A DNA stretch of 61,388 nucleotides from the NCBI GenBank assembly GCA_947170495.1, contig CAMVUB010000005.1, forward strand, positions 1-61,388, given 5' to 3'. Below the pieces are notes generated by a model. The model was not told the DNA's origin. It saw nothing but the letters and a program-made list of their open reading frames with translations, and made no database searches. The DNA is from an uncultured Prevotellaceae bacterium (lineage in GTDB: Bacteria > Bacteroidota > Bacteroidia > Bacteroidales > Bacteroidaceae). Positions 37,695-46,487 of this stretch are shown piece by piece; position 1 is the first letter of the stretch, and the number at the start of each line of letters is the position of its first letter. The translations under genes and the position numbers were made by a program.

Positions 37695-39488
37695 ATGTCA
37701 AACTTAACAAACATTCAGCCCCTCGAGGACTTCGATTGGGAAGGTTACGAGAAGGGCGCTGCTCAGACTGAGCAAAGCCGCGATGATCAGGCTGCGGCTT
37801 ACGAAAAGAGCCTGACAGGCGTTGCTGATCACGATGTCGTAGAAGGTACGGTCATCAGCATCAACAAGCGCGAGGTCGTTGTGAACATCGGTTACAAGAG
37901 CGATGGTATCATCTCGGCCGCAGAATTCCGCTACAATCCCGACCTGAAGGTGGGTGACAAGGTAGAGGTTTACATTGAGAATCAGGAAGACAAGAAAGGT
38001 CAGCTTATCCTCTCTCACAAGAAGGCTCGCGCAGCGAAGAGCTGGGATCGCGTCAATGCCGCTCTCGAGAACGAGGAGATTATCAAGGGCTTTATCAAGT
38101 GCCGCACGAAGGGCGGTATGATTGTCGATGTCTTCGGCGTAGAGGCATTCCTGCCCGGCAGCCAGATCGACGTGAAGCCCATCCGCGACTACGATGTATT
38201 CGTGGGCAAGACCATGGAGTTCAAGATTGTCAAGATCAATCAGGACTACCGCAATGTTGTTGTCAGCCACAAGGCACTCATCGAGGCCGAGCTGGAGCAG
38301 CAGAAGAAGGAAATCATCAGCAAGCTCGAGAAGGGTCAGGTGCTCGAAGGTACCGTCAAGAACATCACCTCCTACGGTGTGTTCATCGACCTGGGCGGCG
38401 TGGATGGTCTCGTTCACATCACCGACCTCAGCTGGGGCCGCGTCAGCGATCCGCATGAGGTGGTTGAACTCGATCAGAAGCTCAACGTCGTTATCCTTGA
38501 TTTCGACGAGGAGAAGAAGCGCATCGCTCTCGGCCTGAAGCAGCTCACTCCGCATCCTTGGGATGCGCTCGATCCCAACCTCAAGGTGGGCGACAAGGTG
38601 AAGGGCAAGGTCGTTGTGATGGCCGACTACGGCGCATTCATCGAGGTGGCCCCCGGCGTAGAGGGTCTCATCCATGTCAGCGAGATGTCTTGGAGCCAGC
38701 ACCTGCGCAGCGCTCAGGACTTCATGAAGGTTGGCGACGAAGTAGAGGCTGTCATCCTGACCCTCGACCGCGAGGAGCGCAAGATGAGCCTTGGCATCAA
38801 GCAGCTGAAGGAAGATCCCTGGGAGAGCATCGAGGTGAAGTACCCCGTTGGCAGCAAGCACACCGCTCGCGTTCGCAACTTCACCAACTTCGGTGTCTTC
38901 GTAGAGCTCGAAGAGGGCGTGGATGGTCTCATCCATATCAGCGACCTCAGCTGGACTAAGAAGGTGAAGCACCCCAGCGAGTTCACCAAGATTGGTGACG
39001 ACATGGAGGTTGTTGTCCTCGAAATCGATAAGGAGAACCGTCGTCTCAGCCTTGGCCACAAGCAGCTCGAGGAGAATCCTTGGGATGTCTTTGAGACCGT
39101 ATTCACACGCGACAGCGTGCACGAAGGCACCATCACTGAGTTGCTCGACAAGGGTGCTGTCATCCAGCTGGAGTACGGCGTGGAAGGCTTTGCAACCCCC
39201 AAGCACCTCGTGAAGGAGGACGGCAGCCAGGCTCAGCAGGGCGAGAAGCTGCAGTTCAAGGTCATCGAGTTCAACAAGGAGAGCAAGCGCATCATCCTCA
39301 GCCACAGCCGTATCTACGAGGATGCCGCTCGCACGGAGCAGCGCGAGGCTCGCAAGGCCGAGCGTGCAGCTACCAAGCGTCCCGCTAAGGAGGCTCAGCC
39401 CGCTATCCAGAACCAGGCTGCCAGCACCACACTTGGTGACATCGATGCACTGGCTGAACTCAAGGCTAAGCTCGAGAAAGGCGAGTAA
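37695..39488 (+). CDS. rpsA: 30S ribosomal protein S1
   Basis: 597 residues with six S1 RNA-binding repeats, e.g. VEGTVISINKREVVVNIGYK, KGFIKCRTKGGMIVDVFGVE, LEGTVKNITSYGVFIDLGGV then DGLVHITDLSWGR, VKGKVVVMADYGAFIEVAPG, VRNFTNFGVFVELEEGVDGL, and a sixth, EGTITELLDKGAVIQLEYGV. A Lys/Ala/Glu-rich tail follows. S1 helps mRNA binding by the 30S subunit, important here since purine-rich ribosome sites are scarce. Codon usage is strongly biased as expected for a ribosomal protein. A strong terminator follows. Confidence 0.96.
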   Translation: MSNLTNIQPLEDFDWEGYEKGAAQTEQSRDDQAAAYEKSLTGVADHDVVEGTVISINKREVVVNIGYKSDGIISAAEFRYNPDLKVGDKVEVYIENQEDKKGQLILSHKKARAAKSWDRVNAALENEEIIKGFIKCRTKGGMIVDVFGVEAFLPGSQIDVKPIRDYDVFVGKTMEFKIVKINQDYRNVVVSHKALIEAELEQQKKEIISKLEKGQVLEGTVKNITSYGVFIDLGGVDGLVHITDLSWGRVSDPHEVVELDQKLNVVILDFDEEKKRIALGLKQLTPHPWDALDPNLKVGDKVKGKVVVMADYGAFIEVAPGVEGLIHVSEMSWSQHLRSAQDFMKVGDEVEAVILTLDREERKMSLGIKQLKEDPWESIEVKYPVGSKHTARVRNFTNFGVFVELEEGVDGLIHISDLSWTKKVKHPSEFTKIGDDMEVVVLEIDKENRRLSLGHKQLEENPWDVFETVFTRDSVHEGTITELLDKGAVIQLEYGVEGFATPKHLVKEDGSQAQQGEKLQFKVIEFNKESKRIILSHSRIYEDAARTEQREARKAERAATKRPAKEAQPAIQNQAASTTLGDIDALAELKAKLEKGE

Positions 39489-39532
39489 AAAACGCCTCGC
39501 ATACGTGCGCAAACATTAATTAATTATAATTA

Positions 39533-39575
39533 ACGAGCCGTCGGACACTTCTGACGGCTCGTTTTCTGTTTTTTT
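39533..39575 (+). terminator. rho-independent terminator of rpsA
   Basis: ACGAGCCGTC (39533-39542) pairs with GACGGCTCGT (39553-39562), a 10-bp stem with a 10-nt loop, followed by TTTCTGTTTTTTT. Confidence 0.88.
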
Positions 39576-39578
39576 CAC

Positions 39579-39586
39579 TACCTTTG
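39579..39586 (+). promoter_or_regulatory. -7 promoter box TACCTTTG for pfkA
   Basis: TACCTTTG right after the rpsA terminator, 31 bp before the pfkA ATG. Confidence 0.65.
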
Positions 39587-39616
39587 CCCGCAGTTAGCAT
39601 TAAATAACCCACAAAT

Positions 39617-40594
39617 ATGAGTAAAATCAAATGTATAGGCATCCTCACCTCAGGAGGTGATGCGCCCGGAATGAATGCTGCCATCCGTGCGGTGACACGT
39701 GCTGCCATCGCCAATGGTTTCGCTGTGAAAGGTATCTATCGTGGCTACGAAGGTCTCATTCACAACGAGATCAAGGAATTCACGACCGAGAGTGTCTCGG
39801 GTATCATATGTCTTGGCGGTACGATTCTGAAGACAGCCCGCTCGAAGGACTTCATGACCGAGGAGGGGCGCAAGCGTGCCTACGAGAATATGGTCGCTGC
39901 AGGCATCGATGCACTGGTGGTCATTGGCGGCAACGGCTCCCTGACGGGTGCCCGCCTGTTTGCGTCGGAGTATGATGTACCCTGCATCGGTCTGCCCGGT
40001 ACCATTGACAACGACCTCAACGGCACTGACCTCACCATCGGCTACGATACGTCGCTCAACACCATCATGGAATGTGTGGATAAGATTCGCGATACAGCTT
40101 ACTCCCACGAGCGCATCTTCTTTGTCGAGGTGATGGGACGCGATGCCGGCTTCCTGGCACAGAACTCAGCCATCGCCGCAGGCGCCGAAGCGGCTATCAT
40201 TCCCGAGGAACAGACCAAAGTTGACCAGCTGGCACAGTTCATCGGTCGTGGCATTCGCAAGTCCAAGTCCTCGAGCATCGTCATTGTCTCAGAGAGTCCC
40301 AAGTGCGGTGCTATGCACTATGCCGAACGTGTGCGCAAGGAGTATCCCGAGTACGACGTTCGTGTTTCCATCTTAGGCCACTTGCAGCGTGGCGGCAGAC
40401 CTTCTGCTGGCGACCGTATCTTGGCGTCGCGCCTCGGCGTGGGTGCCGTGAATGCACTCTTGGATGGTCAGCGAAATGTGATGGTTGGCCTCAAGAATGA
40501 CGAGGTGGTTTATGTTCCCTTCTCCAATGCGGTCAAGAGCGACAAACCGCTGAAGAAGGAACTCATCGATGCGCTCAAAGTGCTGAGCCAATAG
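39617..40594 (+). CDS. pfkA: ATP-dependent 6-phosphofructokinase
   Basis: 325 residues. [20 protein letters not shown] (ATP loop), [40 protein letters not shown], the catalytic block [20 protein letters not shown] and [18 protein letters not shown], and [20 protein letters not shown] for the allosteric/substrate Arg. It phosphorylates fructose 6-phosphate in glycolysis. GGNGS (Gly at the ATP position) points to ATP use. Own promoter. Confidence 0.95.
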   Translation: MSKIKCIGILTSGGDAPGMNAAIRAVTRAAIANGFAVKGIYRGYEGLIHNEIKEFTTESVSGIICLGGTILKTARSKDFMTEEGRKRAYENMVAAGIDALVVIGGNGSLTGARLFASEYDVPCIGLPGTIDNDLNGTDLTIGYDTSLNTIMECVDKIRDTAYSHERIFFVEVMGRDAGFLAQNSAIAAGAEAAIIPEEQTKVDQLAQFIGRGIRKSKSSSIVIVSESPKCGAMHYAERVRKEYPEYDVRVSILGHLQRGGRPSAGDRILASRLGVGAVNALLDGQRNVMVGLKNDEVVYVPFSNAVKSDKPLKKELIDALKVLSQ

Positions 40595-40622
40595 CCTTCC
40601 AAAGCATAAATCGTAAGCGATA

Positions 40623-41360
40623 ATGACAAGCATCTTGAATAAGTATCTCCTCTCCATTATCTTGTTCCTGGTGGCAGCCCTCCACCTGCAGGCCCAGACG
40701 TGCACGCCGACGGCGACGTACTCCTACACGGACTCCGAGGGTCAGCCTGCCGAGGAATCGGGGAGTAGCTTCACCGGTTCGGCACCCGTGACGGGGCGCT
40801 TCACGGCGAATCCTTCCGATTACGAGGGCTATGTAGGCAGCTACACGTGGCACGTATATACTTCCGATAAGAGCTGGAACGACTACCTCATTACGCGCTC
40901 CGGCGAGGACTTCGAATATACCTTCAGCCAGAGTGGCACGTTTATCATCGAGCTGCGTGCTACCTTTACGGATGCCAATGGCCTGACCGTTGACTACCCC
41001 GAGGAGGGAACGACACCATCGACGTTCACCGTGACCGTCTCTGAATCGAAACTCGAGATGCCCAATGCCTTCTCGCCCAACGGCGACGGGCACAACGACA
41101 TCTATCGTGCCAAGCAGAGCACGCTCCAGAGTATCGTGGAGTTCAAGGCCACCATCTTCAACCGCTGGGGGCAGAAGCTCTACCAGTGGACAGACCCGCA
41201 TGGAGGATGGGATGGCAAGTACAACGGCAAGACGGTGAAAGACGGCGTCTATTTCGTGAATGTCGTTGCCAAGGGCGCCGATGGTACAGAGTACAAGATA
41301 CGCAAGGACGTGAATGTCCTGACGCGCTACACAGAGAATGAAGGAGAAACAGACAATTAG
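40623..41360 (+). CDS. exported protein with type B gliding-motility/T9SS C-terminal domain
   Basis: 245 residues. Signal peptide (LLSIILFLVAALHLQAQ), an Ig/PKD-like middle (about 60-135, YTFSQSGTFIIELRATF), and a C-terminal domain of about 85 residues beginning MPNAFSPNGDGHNDIYR and continuing IFNRWGQKLYQWTDPHGGWDGKYNGK, the CTD type B sorting signal of the type IX secretion system. It would be exported across the outer membrane and fixed at the surface or released. The 3' end overlaps the uvrA start by 23 bp. Function of the cargo part unknown. Confidence 0.88.
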   Translation: MTSILNKYLLSIILFLVAALHLQAQTCTPTATYSYTDSEGQPAEESGSSFTGSAPVTGRFTANPSDYEGYVGSYTWHVYTSDKSWNDYLITRSGEDFEYTFSQSGTFIIELRATFTDANGLTVDYPEEGTTPSTFTVTVSESKLEMPNAFSPNGDGHNDIYRAKQSTLQSIVEFKATIFNRWGQKLYQWTDPHGGWDGKYNGKTVKDGVYFVNVVAKGADGTEYKIRKDVNVLTRYTENEGETDN

Positions 41361-44217
41361 CGTTCGGGGCGCCCGTGTCCACAACCTCAAGAACATCGAT
41401 GTTGACATCCCACGTCAGAGTCTGACGGTCATCACCGGTCTCTCGGGCTCGGGCAAGTCCTCGTTAGCCTTCGACACCTTGTTTGCCGAGGGCCAGCGCC
41501 GCTATATTGAAACCTTCTCGGCCTATGCGCGTAACTTTCTGGGTGGTATGGAGCGTCCTGATGTCGATAAGATCTCAGGTCTCTCGCCCGTCATCAGCAT
41601 CGAGCAGAAGACGACCAACAAGAATCCGCGTTCCACGGTAGGCACCACCACGGAGATCTTCGACTTCCTGCGCCTCCTCTATGCCCGTGCGGGCGACGCC
41701 TTCTCCTGGGAGACGGGCGAGGCGATGGTGAAATACACCGAGGAGCAGATTGTGGAGCTCATCGCCCATGACTATGCTGGGCATAAGATTCAGCTCCTGG
41801 CTCCCCTCGTGAAGAACCGTAAGGGTCACTACCGCGAGCTCTTCGACAGCGTGCGCCGCAAGGGATTCCTGTGGGTGCGCGTGGATGGCGAGCTGCAGGA
41901 GGTGATGCCCGGCATGAAGTTGGACCGCTATATCAACCACTCCATCGAAGTGGTCGTGGATCGCATGAAGGTCGCCTCCGCCGAAGGCGGAGACGACCTT
42001 TCCCGCCTCCGCAAAAGCGTGGAGCTCTGCCTGAAGATGGGCGAGGGGCTGATGATGGTGCTCGATATGGAGACGAGCACGCTGCGCCACTACAGTCGTC
42101 GCCTCATGTGCCCCACCACTGGCATGAGCTATGCCGACCCCGCCCCCCACAACTTCTCGTTCAACTCGCCGCAGGGCTGGTGTCCGCGTTGCAAGGGCCT
42201 CGGCTATGTCAACCTCATCGATGCCGCCAAGGTCTTTCCCGACCGCTCCCTATCGGTCAAGGAAGGCGGCATCGCCCCCTTGGGCAAGGCGCGTCCGCAG
42301 ATGATCTTCTGGCAGATGGAAGCCTTGCTGGAGCGCTATGGCGCCACGTTGCAGACGCCCCTAAAGGACATTCCCGACGAAGCCATCGACGAGATCCTCA
42401 ACGGCTGTCCCGAGCGCCTGCGCATCCCTGCCGCCACGGCCCACACCGCCAACGACTACTACATCGAATTCGACGGCCTCATCAAATACATCCAGATGAT
42501 GCAGGACAGCGATGCCAGCGCCACCGCCCAGAAATGGGCCGAGCAGTTCTCCAAGACGGATGTCTGCCCTGAGTGCCATGGCGCGCGCCTGAACCGCGAG
42601 GCCCTCCATTTCCGCATCGCCGGCAAGAACATCGCCGAGCTGGCTGACATGGACATCAAGGACCTCCGCCAATGGATTATCGCCCTTCATGAGGAATGTT
42701 TGGCGGGAAAGGGAACCCTTCTCACTCCTCGCCAGCGCAAGATAGCTCCCGAGATCCTCAAGGAGATTCGTGCCCGCCTGCAGTTCCTCTTCGACGTCGG
42801 CCTCGACTACCTCAGCCTCTCTCGCACCAGCATGAGCCTCAGTGGCGGCGAGAGCCAGCGCATTCGCCTGGCCACACAGATTGGCGCCAAGCTCGTGAAT
42901 GTCCTCTACATCCTCGATGAGCCCAGTATCGGCCTCCACCAGCGTGACAACCGACGCCTGATCCGTTCGCTCAAGGACCTGCGCGACACGGGCAACACCG
43001 TCATCGTCGTGGAACACGACGAGGAGATGATGCACGAGGCAGATTATATCATCGACATGGGCCCCTTCGCCGGTCGCAAGGGTGGGGAAGTCATGTTCCA
43101 AGGAACATATGAATCCCTGGTTAATGATGCGCCGTCTGGCACATCATTAACCAGAGATTATTTAAAAGGTACGCGCGCGATAGAGATTCCCGCCGTGCGC
43201 CGCAAGGGCAATGGCCACGCGCTGGAGCTCTTTGGCGCAAGGGGCAACAACCTGCAGAATGTCGATGTGCGCTTCCCGTTGGGGACCCTCATCTGTGTGA
43301 CGGGTGTCTCCGGCTCCGGCAAGAGCTCGCTCATCAACGACACCCTGCATCCCATCCTCTCCCAGCATTTCTACCGCTCGCTGCGCGACCCCTTGCCCTA
43401 CGACCGCATCGAAGGCCTGGAGCACATTGATAAAGTCGTTGATGTTGATCAGAGCCCCATCGGTCGCACACCGCGCTCGAATCCTGCCACTTACACGGGT
43501 GTCTTCTCTGACATCCGTGACCTCTTCGTCGCCTTGCCCGAGGCCCGCATCCGTGGCTATAAGCCAGGGCGCTTCTCGTTCAATGTCAAGGGCGGGCGCT
43601 GTGAGACCTGCGGTGGCAATGGCTACAAGACCATCGAGATGAACTTCCTGCCCGACGTGATGGTGCCCTGCGAGGAGTGCCACGGCAAGCGCTACAACCG
43701 TGAGACGCTGGAAGTGCGCTTCAAGGGCAAGAGCATCGCCGACGTGCTCGATATGACCATCAACCGCGCTGTCGAGTTCTTCGAGAACCAACCCACCATC
43801 CTCCAGAAGATCAAGACCCTGCAGGATGTCGGCCTCGGCTATATCAAGCTCGGCCAGTCCTCCACGACCCTGTCTGGCGGTGAGAGCCAGCGTGTGAAGC
43901 TCGCCACAGAACTGGCCAAGCGCGACACAGGCCGCACGCTCTACATCCTCGATGAGCCCACCACAGGCCTTCATTTCGAGGACATCCGTGTCCTTCTGGG
44001 CGTCCTCCAGCGCTTGGTTGATAAAGGCAACACCGTCCTTGTCATCGAGCACAACCTCGACGTCATCAAATCCGCCGACTATCTTATCGACATGGGTCCC
44101 GACGGCGGTCGCGGCGGCGGTCGCCTCCTCGCCTGCGGCACCCCCGAAGCCGTCGCCCAATGCCCCGACGGCTATACCCCCTCCTTCCTCCGCGAAATCC
44201 TTCCGCCCCACAAATAG
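41338..44217 (+). CDS. uvrA: excinuclease ABC subunit A
   Basis: 959 residues with two ABC ATPase halves. Walker A sites TGLSGSGKSSLAFDTLFAEG and TGVSGSGKSSLINDTL, signatures LSRTSMSLSGGESQRIRLA and LGQSSTTLSGGESQRVKLA, and zinc modules (CPRCKGLGYVNL, CPECHGARLN, CETCGGNGYKTIEMNFL, CEECHGKRYN). It finds bulky DNA damage with UvrB. ATG lies inside the preceding gene end (23-bp overlap). Between the two halves, a 38-bp segment with a perfect 13-bp inverted repeat (43117-43154) encodes LVNDAPSGTSLTR. Confidence 0.96.
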   Translation: MKEKQTISVRGARVHNLKNIDVDIPRQSLTVITGLSGSGKSSLAFDTLFAEGQRRYIETFSAYARNFLGGMERPDVDKISGLSPVISIEQKTTNKNPRSTVGTTTEIFDFLRLLYARAGDAFSWETGEAMVKYTEEQIVELIAHDYAGHKIQLLAPLVKNRKGHYRELFDSVRRKGFLWVRVDGELQEVMPGMKLDRYINHSIEVVVDRMKVASAEGGDDLSRLRKSVELCLKMGEGLMMVLDMETSTLRHYSRRLMCPTTGMSYADPAPHNFSFNSPQGWCPRCKGLGYVNLIDAAKVFPDRSLSVKEGGIAPLGKARPQMIFWQMEALLERYGATLQTPLKDIPDEAIDEILNGCPERLRIPAATAHTANDYYIEFDGLIKYIQMMQDSDASATAQKWAEQFSKTDVCPECHGARLNREALHFRIAGKNIAELADMDIKDLRQWIIALHEECLAGKGTLLTPRQRKIAPEILKEIRARLQFLFDVGLDYLSLSRTSMSLSGGESQRIRLATQIGAKLVNVLYILDEPSIGLHQRDNRRLIRSLKDLRDTGNTVIVVEHDEEMMHEADYIIDMGPFAGRKGGEVMFQGTYESLVNDAPSGTSLTRDYLKGTRAIEIPAVRRKGNGHALELFGARGNNLQNVDVRFPLGTLICVTGVSGSGKSSLINDTLHPILSQHFYRSLRDPLPYDRIEGLEHIDKVVDVDQSPIGRTPRSNPATYTGVFSDIRDLFVALPEARIRGYKPGRFSFNVKGGRCETCGGNGYKTIEMNFLPDVMVPCEECHGKRYNRETLEVRFKGKSIADVLDMTINRAVEFFENQPTILQKIKTLQDVGLGYIKLGQSSTTLSGGESQRVKLATELAKRDTGRTLYILDEPTTGLHFEDIRVLLGVLQRLVDKGNTVLVIEHNLDVIKSADYLIDMGPDGGRGGGRLLACGTPEAVAQCPDGYTPSFLREILPPHK
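43117..43154. repeat. perfect 13-bp inverted repeat inside uvrA
   Basis: CTGGTTAATGATG and CATCATTAACCAG enclose 12 bp. In frame, in the linker after the first ATPase half, where UvrA proteins tolerate variation. Confidence 0.75.
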
Positions 44218-44263
44218 AGGACTTCCCTATTTCCCATCCTCGCGGGAGGCTATTTTCCGCGTT

Positions 44264-44363
44264 TTTCCGTTCCTTTCCGTGAATTTCCGTGTCTCCCGTG
44301 TATTTTTCCGTGCAAAATCCTTTGCCCGAATCAAATTAATCCCTACTTTTGTGGCGTGAAACC
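44264..44363 (+). promoter_or_regulatory. shared promoter module, copy 1
   Basis: TTTG (44321-44324), 19-bp spacer, TACTTTTG (44344-44351), in a block of about 95 bp (CGTGTCTCCCGTGTATTT, CCGTGCAAAATCCTTTGC, CCGAATCAAATTAATCCC, TACTTTTGTGGCGTGAAACC) that is almost the same at 45625-45731 and in part at 52815-52867. Drives the first MNT gene. Confidence 0.8.
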
Positions 44364-44374
44364 TTGAAGACAGC

Positions 44375-44686
44375 ATGGATAAAGCCATTCTCGACAGCAT
44401 CAAAGTGAAGCTCGCCACCACCTTACCACGCAAGGCACAGGCGATGCTCTACGGGTCGCAAGCTCGTGGTGATGCACGTGATGATTCGGACTGGGATATC
44501 CTGATTGTGCTGGACAAGGACAAGCTACAGCCTGCGGACTACGACACCATCACCTACCCGCTGACAAAGCTGGGATGGGAACTGGGCACAGCCATCAATC
44601 CCGTCATGTACACCAAGAAGGAGTGGGAGGCCAACCGTATCACCCCCTTCTATCACAATGTTGTTGAAGACGCCATAGCTTTATGA
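44375..44686 (+). CDS. MNT-domain nucleotidyltransferase, first copy
   Basis: 103 residues. Catalytic block LYGSQARGDARDDSDWDILI (GSxxRG and DxD), metal-binding third Asp replaced by a normal MNT pattern further on (TYPLTKLGWELGTAINPVMY). Homologous to the second copy at 45749 (same layout, perhaps half the residues identical by eye). MNT proteins of this kind act as antitoxins that AMPylate a HEPN ribonuclease. Here ATGA couples it to a HEPN gene that is cut after about 20 residues, so the module has lost its partner and may be decaying or used as a free antitoxin. Confidence 0.85.
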   Translation: MDKAILDSIKVKLATTLPRKAQAMLYGSQARGDARDDSDWDILIVLDKDKLQPADYDTITYPLTKLGWELGTAINPVMYTKKEWEANRITPFYHNVVEDAIAL

Positions 44687-44766
44687 GTTTAAGTAACGAA
44701 GAAAGACGCACAGTAGTGGCCTTGCAAATGGAGAAGGCTCACCGCTTTCCTTATAATAACCCTTAA
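44683..44766 (+). pseudogene. HEPN-domain gene remnant
   Basis: ATG at 44683 overlaps the MNT stop by 4 bp and reads MSLSNEERRTVVALQMEKAH then RFPYNNP and stop. The first 19 residues match the start of the intact HEPN gene at 46069 (MSLKDEERQTLINLYLHKSD). After that the frame runs into a TAACCCTTAACCCATAACC word array. The domain including the RNase motif is missing. Confidence 0.75.
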
Positions 44767-44797
44767 CCCATAACCTAAAACCCTTATTCACCCCTTG
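44748..44797. repeat. TTAACCC word array at the HEPN break point
   Basis: TAACCC/TTAACCC/ATAACCT/AAAACCC/TTATTCACCCC. It replaces the rest of the HEPN gene and runs to the conserved tail element. A shorter version (TAACTCT/TAAACCC/TTAAACTG) follows the intact HEPN gene at 46471-46490. Confidence 0.65.
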
Positions 44798-44918
44798 AAC
44801 TGTTTATGAAATAAACCATAATAGATAGACATACAGACAGAAGCGTCCGCTTAGATTTTTGTTTTCTCCGAATTCGCCAAAATTTAAGAAAGTACCAAGA
44901 GTAAAAGCACGGATGCTC
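44798..44918 (+). repeat. conserved tail element, copy 1 (truncated hairpin)
   Basis: AACTGTTTATGAAATAAACC, ATAATAGATAGACATACAGA, CAGAAGCGTCCGCTTAGATT are the same over at least 60 bp in copy 2 (46488). A less alike middle follows, then GAGTAAAAGCACGGATGCTC. In copy 2 that is the left arm of a long hairpin; here the right arm is missing and an unrelated sequence with the next gene begins. Confidence 0.8.
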
Positions 44919-44946
44919 TCTTTGATACTATAGTCCTAAGCATTTA

Positions 44947-45456
44947 ATGGAAACGAATGACTTCATAATAGATGATTTGTATGGTGAACGTTTGTTAATC
45001 AGCATAAGAGCAGATCAAACGGAGCTGAGTGACAATATCCGCGTAGCACATGTGTTGCTTAGTTGCTTTGATGATATGTACATCATCATTAACGAACACC
45101 TGCTGACAATTGGTCATAAGAATCCAGAATATACAATTAACGGAAAACTAGGAGATCGAAAGGGTGTGGAAAGTGAGAATGGTATCAAATCTGCTTTTCG
45201 CAAAGCAAAGGAACAGGGTTGTAAGGTTGTTGTCCTTGATTTTGATATGCACATGGCTGAAAGCATCTTGAAAACTAGAAAGATTGTTTCTGGACTTTTC
45301 GGTCGCCATGAAGACTTTAGTCAAGGAATCCTTGATGAGTGTTATGTCGTTCACAATAATAAAGCTGTTGTCATAAGATCTGATGCCTTTGCTTACCCTG
45401 ACAAGGAAACAATCAAGCAGATTATTAACGATGTTATAGAAAAACTGAGGACATAA
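44947..45456 (+). CDS. possible CdiA-C/PBECR-like nuclease toxin domain protein
   Basis: 169 residues, no signal peptide, AT-rich. The central part KNPEYTINGKLGDRKGVESE then NGIKSAFRKAKEQGCKVVVL, DFDMHMAESI, resembles the (K)NPE-Y-hNGK--DrK-----i--a--kA--Q-----v-lD pattern of C-terminal nuclease domains attached to CdiA proteins and phage head proteins in Bacteroidetes (barnase-EndoU-ColicinE5/D-RelE-like group). Here the domain is free, without a delivery module. It begins 28 bp after the truncated tail element, and no immunity gene is adjacent. The family match is from memory of the pattern and is tentative. Confidence 0.5.
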   Translation: METNDFIIDDLYGERLLISIRADQTELSDNIRVAHVLLSCFDDMYIIINEHLLTIGHKNPEYTINGKLGDRKGVESENGIKSAFRKAKEQGCKVVVLDFDMHMAESILKTRKIVSGLFGRHEDFSQGILDECYVVHNNKAVVIRSDAFAYPDKETIKQIINDVIEKLRT

Positions 45457-45624
45457 CCTTGTGGGCTATGTCCTCTTATGGTGGTCAGAAAGGTCCAGCT
45501 TGAATATTGCTACGAAAGCAAACTGTTCGCGCCCTCTGACGACATTCTGACACTGCAAAGGAACACATTTTCCGCGATTCCGCCAAATTTTAATGCTGCT
45601 TTTTCATCCTTGCAGCTAATAATT

Positions 45625-45731
45625 CTGTGTTTTTCCGTTCCTTTCCGCGTTTTTCAGCGTCTCCCGTGTTTTTTCCGTGCAAAATCTTTTGCCCGAATCA
45701 AATTAATCCCTACTTTTGTGGCGTGAAACCT
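45625..45731 (+). promoter_or_regulatory. shared promoter module, copy 2
   Basis: TTTG (45688-45691), 19 bp, TACTTTTG (45711-45718), with GTGGCGTGAAACCT after it as in copy 1. The whole block from TTTTTCCGTTCCTTTCCG on is nearly the same as copy 1. Confidence 0.8.
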
Positions 45732-45748
45732 CTAAAAGCACCACTTTC

Positions 45749-46072
45749 ATGAAGGCAAACGAGAAGGACATCATTCAAGAGCTCCGGGAAACGGGGCGCA
45801 GAGTAGTTCCACCAAACGGACATGTTTGGCTATATGGTTCTCGTGCCCGTGGTGATGCACATGAGGATTCTGATTGGGACTTGCTCATATTGCTTGACAA
45901 GCCAAGTATTACTCCGCAGGATGAGGACAATATCTCCTATCCCTTTGTTGTTGCAGGTTGGAAGAACAACTCTGCCGTGAGTCCACAACTCTATACCTTC
46001 GATGAGTGGGAAGCTCGCTCATTCACTCCGTATTATCAGAATGTAGAACGTGATAAAATGTTGATACAATGA
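45749..46072 (+). CDS. MNT-domain nucleotidyltransferase, second copy (antitoxin-like)
   Basis: 107 residues from ATG 45749; a TTG at 45716 is inside the -7 box. Catalytic block WLYGSRARGDAHEDSDWDLL with two Asp, then DEDNISYPFVVAGWKNNSAV and a YTFDEWEARSFTPYYQNVER end that matches the first copy. Coupled by ATGA to an intact HEPN gene. Expected to AMPylate the HEPN protein and neutralise it. Promoter module is shared with the first copy. Confidence 0.88.
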   Translation: MKANEKDIIQELRETGRRVVPPNGHVWLYGSRARGDAHEDSDWDLLILLDKPSITPQDEDNISYPFVVAGWKNNSAVSPQLYTFDEWEARSFTPYYQNVERDKMLIQ

Positions 46073-46473
46073 GCTTAAAAGATGAAGAAAGGCAAACGCT
46101 GATCAACCTGTATTTGCACAAAAGCGATGAAGCATTGGAAGATGCTCGTCTGACCAGTAGTCAGGCTCGTTGGAATGTGGCTGCAAATCGCCTCTACTAT
46201 TCTTTGTTCCATGCAATTACCGCCCTCTTTGTCAGCGATGGTATCCCCGTTCATTCTCATAATGGAATGAAGGTAAAGTTTGGACAGGAGTATGTCTTAA
46301 CGGGACTTGCAACAGAAGAGGAAGGCAAGCTCCTGTCGCAGATGGAAACCATGCGTGAACGTGCTGATTATGATGCCGTATTCACCGCATCGGAAGCAAT
46401 CATTAAGGAACGCATGGAATCTGTTGAATCCATGCTCCGACACATTACGGAGCTAGTTCATAGAACCCGATAA
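46069..46473 (+). CDS. HEPN-domain protein (toxin-like)
   Basis: 134 residues, all helical. EDARLTSSQARWNVAANRLY then YSLFHAITALFVSDG is the HEPN core (Arg, Tyr-Tyr and FHA of the second helix); VHSHNGMKVKFGQEYVLTG and RERADYDAVFTASEAIIKER follow. The HEPN RNase motif RxxxxxH is not obvious in its strict form, though RLYYSLFH (R to H, 6 between) fits loosely. Partner of the MNT just upstream with 4-bp overlap; together a type VII-like toxin-antitoxin pair is likely. Followed by the complete conserved tail element. Confidence 0.85.
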   Translation: MSLKDEERQTLINLYLHKSDEALEDARLTSSQARWNVAANRLYYSLFHAITALFVSDGIPVHSHNGMKVKFGQEYVLTGLATEEEGKLLSQMETMRERADYDAVFTASEAIIKERMESVESMLRHITELVHRTR

Positions 46474-46487
46474 CTCTTAAACCCTTA

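Noticed and set aside
37704..39512. 602-codon antisense frame over rpsA
   Set aside because: Strong codon bias of rpsA leaves the reverse frame open; rpsA itself is certain.
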